A stretch of 64,000 nt of DNA from Psychroflexus torquis ATCC 700755 (GCF_000153485.2 NC_018721.1:2294001-2358000), one strand, 5' to 3'. Counted from the first letter of the stretch, positions 1 to 9,498 are shown. The notes: generated by a model not told the origin, from the sequence alone. Made by a program: numbers and translations.

Positions 1-1
1 A

Positions 2-1411
2 CAAGTAAATGAACTTGAAGGCTTGGCAAATCAGAACCAAGCATTGATCCAAGAGAATCAAGGATTAATTAAAGAGAACCGAGGTATCATAAAGCAAAAT
101 CAGCTACTGTTAAAAGAGAATAGACAGTTAAAGGATAAATTATTTACCTACGAAAATCCAAAAAACAGTCGCAACAGCTCTATGCCTCCTTCAAAGGATG
201 AAAACCATCCTAAACCAAATCAAAGTTTGCGCAAATCATCTGATCGAAAAGTAGGCGGTCAAAAAGGACGAAAAGGCAAAACTTTAGAGATGACAGCTCA
301 TCCCGATGAGATTATAGAATTAGTACCCGATTATTGTACTTCTTGTGGAAACGCATTACAAGACTTTTCTCCACAGAAAGAACAATCCCGTCAAATAGTT
401 GATATTCCGCCTATCAAGGCTGTTTTTAAAGAATATCAAACTTTTAGTAAAATTTGTAATTGTGGATGTACATCTACCGCAGACTTTCCATCTGGAGTAA
501 ACACTTCTATTAGCTATGGCGAAAATATAGAAGGACTTGTCGCTTATTTTCATGCGCGTCAATTCTTGCCTTTTGCAAGAATGCAAGAAGTCTTTAACGC
601 TGTTTTTAACATCCATATTAGTGAAGGTGGAATTCATTGTTTGTTAAATCGTTTTTCCGATAAAACAAAACCAATTTATGAAATTATAAAACAAAGGGTC
701 TGCAATAGTACAGTTATTGGTGCAGATGAAACAGGGGTGAAAGTAAACAGAAGCAAACACTGGTTTTGGACTTGGCAAACCCCTAATCTAACCTATATTA
801 CGCATTCAAGAAACAGAAAAGGCGAAACGGTAACAACTCATTTTCCAAATGGATTTCCCAATAGTACACTAGTACATGATGGATGGAAACCACACCTAAA
901 CACGTTTGCTAAAAATCATCAAAGTTGTTTGCCTCACTTGCAGCGCAGATTAAATTACTTGAATCTAAAATATAAATCTGCTACTTGGGGTCTTGATTTT
1001 TCTAAACTTCTCTATGATGCTTTAGAACTTAAAAAAACACTGCCATTTCAAAATAAAGAGTACACCATTGAGCGCGCAAAAATAATTCAAAAACTCCAAT
1101 GCTTATTAGAAAAACCGCCTGATAAAACTCATAAAGAACTCTTTAGCTTTTATAAACGGATGCGGCGTGAAAGACAGCATTTATTCACCTTTCTTTTCCT
1201 AGAAAATGTGCCAGCAGACAATAATGCCTCTGAAAGAGCTATTAGAAATGTAAAGGTAAAACAAAAAATATCTGGTCAATTTAAAATTGAACAAGCCGCA
1301 CAAAATTTTGCGCAAATACGATCTGTCATAGACACCATAATTAAAAATGGGCTAAATGTCTTGGATGAATTAGCGCTTATCGCTAAATTTGAGTTTCAAC
1401 GGGTAGACTGA
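2..1411 (+). CDS. IS66 family transposase (TnpC-type), 5' end outside the window
   Basis: DDE transposase of an IS66-family insertion sequence, catalysing cut-and-join of its own element. The reading frame is open from base 2 through a TTG at 23, so the true start lies upstream of the window. In order it shows an Asn/Gln/Lys-rich coiled coil (LIKENRGIIKQNQ), a basic linker (GGQKGRKGK), a zinc-finger-like segment (CTSCG ... CNCGC), and the catalytic domain with GADETGV, LVHDGW and the C-terminal NNASERAIRNVK carrying the last acidic residue. No break is visible in the part seen. The small IS66 accessory genes (TnpA/TnpB) are not in the window, so it is not known whether the element is complete. 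Confidence 0.92.
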   Translation, partial: QVNELEGLANQNQALIQENQGLIKENRGIIKQNQLLLKENRQLKDKLFTYENPKNSRNSSMPPSKDENHPKPNQSLRKSSDRKVGGQKGRKGKTLEMTAHPDEIIELVPDYCTSCGNALQDFSPQKEQSRQIVDIPPIKAVFKEYQTFSKICNCGCTSTADFPSGVNTSISYGENIEGLVAYFHARQFLPFARMQEVFNAVFNIHISEGGIHCLLNRFSDKTKPIYEIIKQRVCNSTVIGADETGVKVNRSKHWFWTWQTPNLTYITHSRNRKGETVTTHFPNGFPNSTLVHDGWKPHLNTFAKNHQSCLPHLQRRLNYLNLKYKSATWGLDFSKLLYDALELKKTLPFQNKEYTIERAKIIQKLQCLLEKPPDKTHKELFSFYKRMRRERQHLFTFLFLENVPADNNASERAIRNVKVKQKISGQFKIEQAAQNFAQIRSVIDTIIKNGLNVLDELALIAKFEFQRVD

Positions 1412-1415
1412 TTAG

Positions 1416-1438
1416 TTACAAATAGGGTTAATTTGTAA
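1416..1438. repeat. Inverted repeat just after the IS66 transposase
   Basis: An 8-bp perfect inverted repeat (TTACAAAT and ATTTGTAA around a 7-base loop) begins 4 bases after the transposase stop codon. It could be a transcription stop for the transposase or part of the right end of the element. There is no clear T run, so neither reading is secure. Confidence 0.4.
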
Positions 1439-1451
1439 TCGTTGTTAAGCA

Positions 1452-1745
1452 ATGTGTCACTTCTGGCTTAAGAACAAATGGAGTCATCAGTTTAAAACCT
1501 GTCAATCGAAGCAGTCGGTGCGTAGAGGAATGATAATGCAAAGTCCAAAGTTATCGTTTATGACAAGGTACAAGACCATATTCCTTTTGAGCATTACTAA
1601 GAAAAGCTTTTCATCTAAAAAGATGCCACGACTACTGGGCTTAAAACGATATGAACCATCATGGGCATTGGTTCGTAAACTTCGTAAAGCTATGGGAAAA
1701 CGAGATGACCGCTCAACTTTAAAGGGAATGATGGAGATAGATTGA
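1452..1745 (+). pseudogene. IS1595-family transposase remnant
   Basis: The encoded 97 residues resemble the N-terminal half of IS1595/ISXO2-type transposases: a short zinc-ribbon-like stretch (WLKNKWSHQFKTCQSKQS), the 'MQSPKLSF' segment and the helix-rich 'RLLGLKRYEPSWALVRKLRK' segment that ends in 'MEID' before the DDE domain should start. The frame stops at 1743 exactly where the catalytic core should begin, and I cannot find the DDE domain downstream. The Cys pair expected at the zinc ribbon is also incomplete. It is a dead fragment lying directly against the IS66 end, so one element may have inserted into or next to the other. Confidence 0.7.
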
Positions 1746-2182
1746 GGATGCTCTAAGGCTGGTGCCTCAAAATTAGCACATCAACACATAAGGGTACTCC
1801 ATAAGAATGCGGAAGTACTCTTTCAGGTTAGCTTGTAGCTGCCTTAAACATTAATAATAATCAGATAAAGAGAAATATCGCTTAATTATTAACACAGGAT
1901 CTATCGGAACTCCGCCCGTACAACAAAAGCTTCTCTCAACTGGGAAGCCTTTTTATTTCCAATATTTAGTTGTAAAAAAGATGAGATCTGAAGCCGGTCT
2001 AGCTTTTCTAAGGCTTAATTCTCAGCTGTTATTCCGACAGAGAAGCCCTTTGCTTTGACGAGGAATCTTTCGTCTTTGGATAAAAAGTGTCCTCAGTCGC
2101 TTGTCAGCTCTTTTAGAATGACAGACGAGAAGTTAATCTGCCAAACGCACTGGAAAAGGCAAGTCTTGGAGTTGATGCTTAG
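1746..2182. other. Non-coding decayed region after the IS fragments
   Basis: No intact gene is visible. A terminator-like imperfect hairpin lies at about 1925-1955 (AAAAGCTTC ... GGAAGCCTTTTT). Around 2025-2130 there is a degraded stretch containing 'TTATTCCGACAGAG', 'GAGGAATCTTTCG' and 'AGAATGACAGA', which resembles dispersed intergenic repeats seen in many Bacteroidota genomes. The rest looks like eroded IS1595 or host sequence. Confidence 0.4.
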
Positions 2183-2470
2183 AAAGATGTAAGTTCTATT
2201 TTTAGGATATTTAAATCTGGAAAAGAAACCAAAAGAATTAATAAACAGTTTAGGCTTGAGGATTTTGAAGTTTTATTTCTGAAAGACAAAACCTTTGACG
2301 AAAGATTTTTGACTGAAGAGCTTCAGATTTCAATTGAGAATCGTGAATCGCTTTACGAGTACTTGGCAAACAAACAATTGGACTCCTATTATCTTGAAAC
2401 CTCCAATAGACTTCATCTAATCGACAGGCTACATAAGTTCGCTGAGCAATACAAAGAAATTATCTTCTGA
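2183..2470 (+). pseudogene. Unidentified C-terminal gene fragment
   Basis: A reading frame of about 95 codons runs from just after a stop at 2180 to a TGA at 2468, without a plausible start codon. Its composition is protein-like: charged and helical, with segments such as RLEDFEVLFLKDKTFDERF and LHKFAEQYKEIIF. I do not recognise the family. It reads as the surviving C-terminus of a gene whose front was lost during the insertions to the left. Because it lacks a start it is easily missed by gene callers. Confidence 0.4.
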
Positions 2471-2655
2471 TCTTGAAGACTGATTGCAGCTCATAAATTT
2501 GTAAAATAATTATACTCATAAATCCGAATTATCAAATCACGTAGGGATTTAATTCATTCAGTATAAGACTCAAAGTTTAGACTTTATCAAAGTTTATTTT
2601 TTTTTCATAAAAAAAGCCTAATGTTTGTAAATAATTACTTAAATTTAATTTTTAA

Positions 2656-3261
2656 ATGAGTCTTATGAAATTAATTTGTGTTTTGATGTGCTTGTGTTTT
2701 AGTTTTAGCTATGCTATTGCCGACCCTACGAATCCTAAAAAAATTAAAGTAGTTATCGACGCTGGACACGGTGGGAAAGATGGTGGTGCTCAACTCAATT
2801 CTATTTTAGAAAAGCAAATTGTTGCTGATGTTTCCTTACAACTCAAAGCTTTGTGTTCTGATAAAAATATTGAAATCATTTTATTGAGAACCGAAGATGA
2901 GTTCATTTCCCTTCAAGATAGAGTGTCACGGATAAAAACTCTATCTCCAGATTTAGTTATTTCTTTACACGCTAATTACTCTCAAGATAGAGACCGAAAT
3001 GGTGTAGAGGTTTTTGTAGCGGATAATAATTTCACAGTCAGGTCTTCCTATTTTGGAACTAAGATTTTAGAATCTTTCAAGCAAAAAGACTTTCAGACTG
3101 CAACGCTTCAATCGGCAAATTTCTATTTATTAAAAAATGTAGACTGCCCTGCGGTGACCATTGAACTTGGCTTTCTATCCAATGCGGAGGACATGAAATA
3201 TCTAAACTCAGAATTTGGCCAGAAATTCTTAGCCAAACAAATTGTTTCTTCTTTAAATTAA
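2656..3261 (+). CDS. N-acetylmuramoyl-L-alanine amidase (Amidase_3)
   Basis: Zinc amidase that cuts the bond between N-acetylmuramic acid and L-alanine in peptidoglycan, acting in the periplasm during cell separation or wall turnover. A signal peptide (hydrophobic residues about 5-21) is followed by a minimal Amidase_3 domain. The zinc ligands and catalytic Glu are visible: His38 in DAGHGG, Glu52 in ILEKQI, His105 in SLHAN and Glu170 in TIELGF. At 201 residues it is the bare catalytic domain without a wall-binding or SPOR domain. The ATG at 2665 is an equally good start (MKLICVL). It stands alone, with decayed DNA upstream. Confidence 0.88.
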   Translation: MSLMKLICVLMCLCFSFSYAIADPTNPKKIKVVIDAGHGGKDGGAQLNSILEKQIVADVSLQLKALCSDKNIEIILLRTEDEFISLQDRVSRIKTLSPDLVISLHANYSQDRDRNGVEVFVADNNFTVRSSYFGTKILESFKQKDFQTATLQSANFYLLKNVDCPAVTIELGFLSNAEDMKYLNSEFGQKFLAKQIVSSLN

Positions 3262-3322
3262 TAGCCTTTAGGTCAAAGACAAATAGAGTCATTATTCTTT
3301 TAGTGAAGTTTAAGTTTTAGTC

Positions 3323-3330
3323 TATTTTTG
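3323..3330 (+). promoter_or_regulatory. -7 promoter element TATTTTTG
   Basis: Matches the Bacteroidota sigma-ABfr -7 consensus TAnnTTTG and lies 16 bases upstream of the flavoprotein start codon at 3347. Confidence 0.5.
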
Positions 3331-3346
3331 CAAGAAAATAAATCGA

Positions 3347-4618
3347 TTGACTATCTTAAAAACAGACGTTGCTATAATTGGTGGAGGTGCTGCAGGTTTT
3401 TTTGCCGCTATTAATAGTGCAGAATTAAATCCAGCGTTAAATATCATCATTATAGAAAAAGGTAAGAATGTTCTAAATAAGGTTAAGATTTCTGGAGGAG
3501 GCCGCTGCAATGTGACCCATGCAGAATTTGAACCTAAAGAACTCTCCAAAAATTATCCTCGCGGACAAAAAGAACTACTAGGCCCTTTTCATCAATTCAT
3601 GACTGGAGATATGATGTCTTGGTTGGAAGAAAAAGGGGTGAGTTTAAAGATTGAAAGTGACAACAGAGTCTTTCCTATTTCTGATTCTTCCCAAACGGTT
3701 ATAGATTGCTTTCAAAGAGAAGTGGACACTTATGGTATCGAAGTCAAAACACAAACAGGAATAGAGGAGATCAACCCAATCGATAACCAAGACTACTTCT
3801 GGGAGTTAAAGAGTTCTAAAGCAATTTTTCACACAAAACAGCTTATTATCGCTTCGGGGAGTAGTCCGAAAATGTGGAAACTCGTCCAAGCCTTAGGGCA
3901 TAAAATTATAGATCCTGTTCCCTCTTTATTTACATTTAATATTACGGACTCACGAATAGAGGGTTTGTCTGGGATAAGTGTGAATGCCGAAGTAGAAGTA
4001 TTTACAACAAAAGATAGGGGAGTTACTAAGCAAAGATTAAAAACTTTACACTCTTCGGGTCCGTTGCTCATTACTCATTGGGGGATGAGTGGTCCTTGCA
4101 TTTTAAAGCTTTCTTCAAGAGGTGCTAGAATTTTTAATGAGTTGAGCCATCAATTTCAATTGAAAGTAAATTGGCTCCCCGATCACAACATAGAGTCTTT
4201 GAAATCTTATTTTGAAGATCTTAAAACCTCGCACCCCAAGCAACTTGTTTACTCTGCTGCTATAGAGAGTTTGCCTAAGCGACTTTGGAAGAGTTTGCTA
4301 AAGTATATCGATATAGACAAAGATTTAAATTGGTCTGATATTAACAAAGCTCAGCTTCAAAGTCTTGCTGAAGTGGTGTGTGAAAGCGAATTGCATGTCA
4401 ACGGGAAAAGTACATTTAAAGATGAATTTGTCACTGCTGGAGGAGTAGACTTAAAAGAAATTGATTTTAAAACTTTTAGGAGTAAACTCCACGATCATCT
4501 CTTTTTTGCAGGAGAAGTCCTGAACATAGATGCTGTGACAGGAGGTTTTAATTTCCAAAGTGCTTGGACTAGTGCCTATATCTGTTCTCAAGAAGTGAGC
4601 AAATCATTTGAATGTTAA
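3347..4618 (+). CDS. NAD(P)/FAD-dependent oxidoreductase, HI0933/YhiN (BaiN-like) family
   Basis: Soluble flavoprotein of the HI0933 family. The N-terminus has the dinucleotide-binding fold (AIIGGGAAGFFAA, residues about 9-21), then the family-typical ISGGGRCNVTH motif near residue 50. The C-terminal second FAD contact is FFAGEVLNIDAVTGGFNFQ near residue 390. At 423 residues the length is normal. The start is a TTG; a -7 promoter element 16 bases upstream and the lack of an earlier in-frame start support it. The physiological substrate of the family is not settled. No operon partner is evident. Confidence 0.85.
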   Translation: MTILKTDVAIIGGGAAGFFAAINSAELNPALNIIIIEKGKNVLNKVKISGGGRCNVTHAEFEPKELSKNYPRGQKELLGPFHQFMTGDMMSWLEEKGVSLKIESDNRVFPISDSSQTVIDCFQREVDTYGIEVKTQTGIEEINPIDNQDYFWELKSSKAIFHTKQLIIASGSSPKMWKLVQALGHKIIDPVPSLFTFNITDSRIEGLSGISVNAEVEVFTTKDRGVTKQRLKTLHSSGPLLITHWGMSGPCILKLSSRGARIFNELSHQFQLKVNWLPDHNIESLKSYFEDLKTSHPKQLVYSAAIESLPKRLWKSLLKYIDIDKDLNWSDINKAQLQSLAEVVCESELHVNGKSTFKDEFVTAGGVDLKEIDFKTFRSKLHDHLFFAGEVLNIDAVTGGFNFQSAWTSAYICSQEVSKSFEC

Positions 4619-4692
4619 ATTTCTGTTTATCTAAAATAACTTTTAGGTATTTCAAGTTATATTGAAACTGTAAACCATAAAAAATTAGCACA

Positions 4693-5256
4693 ATGAAAAA
4701 GAAAATTTTTATTTGCGGAGCTTTATCAATGACTTTATTAAGCACAAGTTGTTTAGGCTCTTTTAGTGCGTTTAATTCTTTAAGAAATTGGAACGACGGA
4801 GTCACCGACAATAAATTTCTGGACAGTTTAATTTTTTGGGCTCTCGTCCCTATTTATGGATTATTTATTTCAGGGGATGTTTTATTCTTCAATGTTCTAG
4901 AATTCTGGACAGGCGATAATCCAATTGCAATGGCAAAAGGTGAAAAAGAAATACAATACGCCAAAGTTAATGGACAAGATATAAAAATGACAGCCACTCA
5001 GAATCATTTTTCCATTGAAGTGTTTTCTGGAGAAAATAAAGGTAAAACTTTAGAAATGGTGTTTACCCCAGAAAATAAATCATGGAATTCAATCAATGAG
5101 GGTGGTGAGCTGATTAAATTGGCATCTATAAAGGATGGATTCTATATGGTGCATACTCCCAATGGTGAATCTATACAAATAGATCCAAATGCTTCCAAAG
5201 AACAAAATTTAACTTTGCTTCAGGGGAAAGTAGCAGACTATAAAACCTCTATGTGA
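4693..5256 (+). CDS. DUF3332 lipoprotein
   Basis: The sequence begins with a lipoprotein signal (MKKKIFICGALSMTLLSTSC; lipid-modified Cys20). It continues with the DUF3332 pattern: a conserved Asn/Trp-rich start (FNSLRNWNDGVTDNKFLDSLIFW) and a hydrophobic segment (LVPIYGLFISGDVLFFNVLEFW). A beta-rich C-terminal half follows. The protein is probably anchored in the membrane facing the periplasm. Function is unknown for the family. It is a single-gene unit closed by the terminator at 5291-5320. Confidence 0.82.
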   Translation: MKKKIFICGALSMTLLSTSCLGSFSAFNSLRNWNDGVTDNKFLDSLIFWALVPIYGLFISGDVLFFNVLEFWTGDNPIAMAKGEKEIQYAKVNGQDIKMTATQNHFSIEVFSGENKGKTLEMVFTPENKSWNSINEGGELIKLASIKDGFYMVHTPNGESIQIDPNASKEQNLTLLQGKVADYKTSM

Positions 5257-5290
5257 GTGGAGGCTAAATAATTAGTTTTATAGTGATTTC

Positions 5291-5320
5291 AAAAACTGAT
5301 TCTAAAATGTCAGTTTTTTT
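5291..5320 (+). terminator. Intrinsic terminator after the DUF3332 gene
   Basis: Nine-base stem (AAAAACTGA / TCAGTTTTT) with a 10-base loop followed by a T run, 35 bases after the stop codon. Confidence 0.7.
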
Positions 5321-5399
5321 ATTTAAAAAAATTAACAAGCGTTAGTTTTATTTAAGAAAGTTTTTAATTAAGTTGCTAAGAAATTAATAAAAAAACAAC

Positions 5400-7994
5400 A
5401 TGAAATCAAAATTACTCCTATTCTTATTGGTTTTCAGTTCGGTATCCTTAGTGAGCGCTCAGACTGAAATCGATATTGTAAAGAACTATTTAGAACAAAA
5501 AAAATCTGAGAATTTGTTACTTACAGATGATTTCTCCGACTTAATTCTTGCTTCACAGCATTTTTCTAAAAGTACAAATGCTGATATTATTTATGCTCAG
5601 CAAACCTATTCTGGAATTCCTATTCATAATGCAATAGGAAATTTTGTATTAAGAAATAGTTCGGTTAAATATGCTAAATACGATTATGAAGTTGATTTGG
5701 CTTCTAGAATTTCAACTCAATCTCCTGTATTAACTCCAGAGCAAGCTCTAAATGCTGCTTCTACTCTATTAGGTATTGGTAACCCTACCAATATTTCAAT
5801 TGTTGGGTCTAAATCTTCAAATAACCTAATCTTATCTAAATCTGGAGTTTCGATTGATGATATTCCTGTTCAGCTTGTTTATTACAAATCTGAAAGTGGC
5901 GTATTAAATCTAGCTTGGGATTTATCAATTCACATGATAGATGGTTCACATTGGTGGAGCGTTAGAGTTGATGCATCAAATGGTAGAATTTTAGATAAAA
6001 TGGATTGGATTGTAAATTGTAATTTCGATCACTCTACTATTGTGGGCAGAACATTCAGACCACCTTTCCAAATCCAAGAGACTACAGGGGCAAATCTTTT
6101 ACAAGACGGTGCCGTTTACAATGTATATCCTTATCCTGTTGAATCTCCTATTCACGGTGATAGAGCGATAGTAACAGATCCTTCAGACAATGAGTTTTCA
6201 CCCTTTGGATGGCATGATACAAATGGAGAAGTAGGTCCAGACCACACCATTACTAGAGGTAACAACGTCCATGCTTATGAAGATAGAGGTGCTGTGAATG
6301 TTCCAGGATATTCGCCTGATGGTGGGGATGATTTAAATTTTGATTTTCCTTTAGATTTTAATCAACCACCACAATTAAACGAGGATGCAGCCATAACAAA
6401 CCTATTTTACTGGAATAACATTATCCATGATATGTGGTCTTATTATGGATTTGATGAAGCTTCAGGAAATTTTCAACAAACGAACTACACGGCTCAAGCT
6501 TTTGGAAACGATTACGTAAGAGCTGAAGCTCAAGATGGAGGAGGGCTTAACAATGCTAATTTTGGAACCCCACCAGATGGGTCTAGACCAAGAATGCAAA
6601 TGTTTTTATGGTCATCTTCAGGTCCGCCAGAGGCACCGCTTACTGTTGAAACTCCAGAAAGTCTTGCAGGGGATTACGACGGTGTACCAGCGGGTTTTGG
6701 TCCTGCATTAACCTCAGAAGCGATCATAGCTAACTTTGCATTGGCTAAAGACGAGGAAATAGACCCCGATGAAAATGATATTTGTCAACCTATAACAAAC
6801 CCTAGTGAGTTAGATCAAAAAATTGTAATTATAAGAAGAGGAGATTGTACTTTCGTTAGTAAAATTTTACTAGCTCAAGAAGCAGGTGCCTTAGCTGTTA
6901 TAATGGTGAATAATGTTCCTGGAGCACCTATAACAATGGGTGGAGAAGATACAGGAGATATTGTGATTCCCTCTATAATGGTAAATCAAGCTGACGGAGA
7001 GGCTATTATAGATGCGTTAATTGCAGAAGAAAATGTCTCAGGCTTTTTGGTCAACAGTGGTCCATATCAAATAGACGGTGATTTTGATAATGGTATTATA
7101 GCTCATGAGTATGGTCATGGTATTTCTAACCGTTTAACTGCTGGTGCACAAAATGCAAGTTGTTTAGGCAACGAAGAGCAAATGGGTGAAGGTTGGAGCG
7201 ACTGGTTAGGTTTAATGATGACCATTTCAGCTGATGATATTGCTACCGAAGGAAGAGGAATTGGGACTTACGCTATTAATCAAGAAATAACAGGTTTAGG
7301 AATCAGACCTTTTAGATATAGTACAAACTTTTCTGTAAATCCTGCTACTTATGATTACACAAATAGACCTAGTATAAGCAGACCTCATGGAATTGGTTTC
7401 GTTTGGGCAACTATGCTTTGGGATTTGAACTGGGCTTTAATTGATCAATATGGTTTTGATTCTGACTTATATAACGGAACTGGTGGTAATAATTTTAATA
7501 TGCAACTTGTTATCGATGGAATGAAATTACAGGGCTGTTCTCCTGGATTTATTGATGGTCGAGATGCTATTTTAGAAGCTGATATTTTAGCTAACGATGG
7601 CGTCAATCAATGCTTAATTTGGGAAGTTTTTGCTAAAAGAGGTTTAGGATGGAGCGCTGAACAAGGGAGTTCTGGGAGTAGATCCGATCAAACAGAGGCT
7701 TTTGATCTTCCACCAAATGAAGATTTAAATTGTGCGCTTTCCAGCGATGGTTTTGGAGCAGAAACCTTTGGAATCTATCCAAATCCAGCTAAAGATTATT
7801 TTAACTTAAGTTTGACCAATACGGATCTTTCAAACTCCAAAGTTGATATCTATGATTTAAACGGTAAATTGGTTCTTTCAAAAATGTCAGATAGCAATCA
7901 ACGTGTGGATGTTCAACAACTTAATTCTGGAATGTATGTTGTTTTAGTTGAATCTGGAAGTAAAACTTTTACTCAAAAACTTCTAGTTCAATAA
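5400..7994 (+). CDS. Secreted M36 (fungalysin) metallopeptidase with PA and type IX sorting domains
   Basis: Extracellular zinc endopeptidase. Order of parts: signal peptide (residues 1-20), FTP-type propeptide to about residue 190, M36 catalytic domain, a PA (protease-associated) insert around residues 455-545 (CQPITN ... RRGDCTFVSKILLAQEAGA), then the zinc motif HEYGH at about 569-573 with the third ligand in the following GEGWSDW. A C-terminal T9SS type A sorting domain follows (YPNPAKDYF ... GMYVVLVESGSKTFTQKLLVQ). It should leave the cell through the SprA translocon encoded at 47889. The length fits bacterial M36 proteins that carry both inserts. It probably supplies peptides from environmental protein. 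Confidence 0.93.
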   Translation: MKSKLLLFLLVFSSVSLVSAQTEIDIVKNYLEQKKSENLLLTDDFSDLILASQHFSKSTNADIIYAQQTYSGIPIHNAIGNFVLRNSSVKYAKYDYEVDLASRISTQSPVLTPEQALNAASTLLGIGNPTNISIVGSKSSNNLILSKSGVSIDDIPVQLVYYKSESGVLNLAWDLSIHMIDGSHWWSVRVDASNGRILDKMDWIVNCNFDHSTIVGRTFRPPFQIQETTGANLLQDGAVYNVYPYPVESPIHGDRAIVTDPSDNEFSPFGWHDTNGEVGPDHTITRGNNVHAYEDRGAVNVPGYSPDGGDDLNFDFPLDFNQPPQLNEDAAITNLFYWNNIIHDMWSYYGFDEASGNFQQTNYTAQAFGNDYVRAEAQDGGGLNNANFGTPPDGSRPRMQMFLWSSSGPPEAPLTVETPESLAGDYDGVPAGFGPALTSEAIIANFALAKDEEIDPDENDICQPITNPSELDQKIVIIRRGDCTFVSKILLAQEAGALAVIMVNNVPGAPITMGGEDTGDIVIPSIMVNQADGEAIIDALIAEENVSGFLVNSGPYQIDGDFDNGIIAHEYGHGISNRLTAGAQNASCLGNEEQMGEGWSDWLGLMMTISADDIATEGRGIGTYAINQEITGLGIRPFRYSTNFSVNPATYDYTNRPSISRPHGIGFVWATMLWDLNWALIDQYGFDSDLYNGTGGNNFNMQLVIDGMKLQGCSPGFIDGRDAILEADILANDGVNQCLIWEVFAKRGLGWSAEQGSSGSRSDQTEAFDLPPNEDLNCALSSDGFGAETFGIYPNPAKDYFNLSLTNTDLSNSKVDIYDLNGKLVLSKMSDSNQRVDVQQLNSGMYVVLVESGSKTFTQKLLVQ

Positions 7995-8015
7995 GAGTAC
8001 TTAGTATATATCTTT

Positions 8016-8047
8016 AAGACCAAAGCCGGAAGGCTTTGGTCTTTTTG
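8016..8047 (+). terminator. Intrinsic terminator after the M36 peptidase gene
   Basis: Twelve-base perfect stem (AAGACCAAAGCC / GGCTTTGGTCTT) with loop GGAA and a following T tract. It separates the peptidase gene from the ABC ATPase gene. Confidence 0.9.
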
Positions 8048-8054
8048 CTTTGTT

Positions 8055-8062
8055 TACATTTG
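8055..8062 (+). promoter_or_regulatory. -7 promoter element TACATTTG
   Basis: Exact TAnnTTTG match, 16 bases upstream of the ABC ATPase start codon and directly after the preceding terminator. Confidence 0.6.
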
Positions 8063-8078
8063 CAAAAAATAGTTTCTT

Positions 8079-9047
8079 ATGCTTAAAGTGAACAACCTAA
8101 GTTATTTTCACGGGAATGGTCAAGGTGCTTCAGAAATCAACTTTGAATTGACTAGAGGCGATCACTTAGCCTTAATCGGAGAAAGTGGTTGTGGTAAAAG
8201 CACCCTTATTAAAGCTATCTATGGACTTTTTGATTTAGATGAAGGTTCAATTTATTGGAAAAATGATCGAGTTTTAGGCCCCTCTTATAATTTGGTTCTT
8301 GGGTTTCCAAGCTTCAAACATCTGTCACAAGAGTTCGATTTAATGCCGTTTACAACTTCAGAAGAGAATATTCAAAAATACTTATCAAGAGAAACTCCAC
8401 AAGAAAATAAGAAAAGGAGCGATGAACTTGTTGCTCTTTTTGATCTTCAAGATGTCAAAGACCAGAAAGTAAAAACACTGAGTGGTGGACAAAAACAAAG
8501 AGTAGCAATTGCTCAAGTTCTAGCTAAACCACCAGAAGTTGTCCTGTTGGATGAGCCTTTTAGCCATATAGATCAATTTTTGAAACATCAATTGAGACGG
8601 CGTTTATTTCAATTTTTGAAAAAAGAAAAGATCACTTGTATTTTTGCGACCCATGATGCAGATGATGTCTTGCCATTTTCAGATTATACCATGGTCCTTA
8701 AAAATGGAAAACCCATAGACTTTCGCCATACCACCGAGGTGTATTCCAAGCCTAAGAACTTTTATTGCGCTTCTCTTTTTGGAGATGTCAACCTTTTGAA
8801 TTCAAAAGAGTTTGGTTTCGAGTCTACGACACCAGAAATCATCATTTACCCTCATGAGATTAACATTAGCCAAAAGGGAGATTTTCAGGCTGAAGTAAAA
8901 TCGATGTTTTTTAAAGGCTCAAATTATTTGGTAGAGATGAAGTATAAAACTAAAAGCATTTTTGCTGTTTCAGAATCGAATTTAGAAAAAGGATCAAAAG
9001 TCAACTTTCAATTTAATCAAAAACGCATTTATAGTCGGCTTAATTAA
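8079..9047 (+). CDS. ABC transporter ATP-binding protein (orphan)
   Basis: ATPase subunit of an importer of the sulfate/iron/polyamine (CysA/FbpC/PotA) type. Visible motifs: Walker A GESGCGKST at residues 34-42, Q-loop near residue 87, signature LSGGQKQR near residue 139, Walker B VVLLDEPF and H-loop ATHD. The C-terminal 90 residues form a TOBE-like beta domain (EIIIYPHEINISQ). No permease or binding protein is next to it, so its partner lies elsewhere. Its 3' end overlaps the convergent lipoprotein gene by 8 bases. Confidence 0.85.
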   Translation: MLKVNNLSYFHGNGQGASEINFELTRGDHLALIGESGCGKSTLIKAIYGLFDLDEGSIYWKNDRVLGPSYNLVLGFPSFKHLSQEFDLMPFTTSEENIQKYLSRETPQENKKRSDELVALFDLQDVKDQKVKTLSGGQKQRVAIAQVLAKPPEVVLLDEPFSHIDQFLKHQLRRRLFQFLKKEKITCIFATHDADDVLPFSDYTMVLKNGKPIDFRHTTEVYSKPKNFYCASLFGDVNLLNSKEFGFESTTPEIIIYPHEINISQKGDFQAEVKSMFFKGSNYLVEMKYKTKSIFAVSESNLEKGSKVNFQFNQKRIYSRLN

Positions 9048-9465
9048 AAATCCTCAAGACTCCGCCACTTTCTGTAATTCTATAGGCAAATAGGGGATAT
9101 CTTAACTCTTCTTCAAGAGATTGACCTGTTACCAAGCTATAACTATTGCCAGGGTCGTTACATCTTGATGAGGCATTAAGACCTTCGATGATAAGTCTTG
9201 AACAATCTTCGGGTACTAAGTTTGGGTCTGCTGCATCCCAAGCCAAATAACTACTTCCTGAATTAACAACGATAAGCCCTAAATTACCTTGTCCTGGAAT
9301 ATAAACTGAATTACCACTAAAGTTGAGATTGTTAAATTGAGGAAGACTTAAATTGACCTCATAATTTACATTTATGTTGAGTAAATTGGGATTTCGTCTT
9401 TGGTTATCGTCACTTTCGCAACTTGTTAAAAGGATAAATCCTATTAAAAATAAAACAGCTTTCAT
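9040..9465 (-). CDS. Small secreted lipoprotein of unknown function
   Basis: A lipoprotein signal (MKAVLFLIGFILLTSC) is followed by a charged linker and a compact beta-rich domain with four Cys in total. The segment YIPGQGNLGLIVVNSG and the later CNDPGN resemble small Rieske-like folds seen in Bacteroidota lipoproteins, but the two Cys-x-His pairs of true Rieske proteins are absent. I do not assign a function. The ATG at 9465 is chosen over a TTG at 9501 because the TTG lies inside the -7 promoter element. Confidence 0.65.
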   Translation of the reverse strand: MKAVLFLIGFILLTSCESDDNQRRNPNLLNINVNYEVNLSLPQFNNLNFSGNSVYIPGQGNLGLIVVNSGSSYLAWDAADPNLVPEDCSRLIIEGLNASSRCNDPGNSYSLVTGQSLEEELRYPLFAYRITESGGVLRIFN

Positions 9466-9498
9466 ATTAATTTTTTGTGCCTTATGGCTTTGATTGTA

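Noticed and set aside
1890..1925. tRNA- or tmRNA-like 3' end (GGAACTCCGCCCGTACAAC)
   Set aside because: No T-arm consensus, no acceptor stem partner upstream and no CCA; it does not fold as a tRNA.
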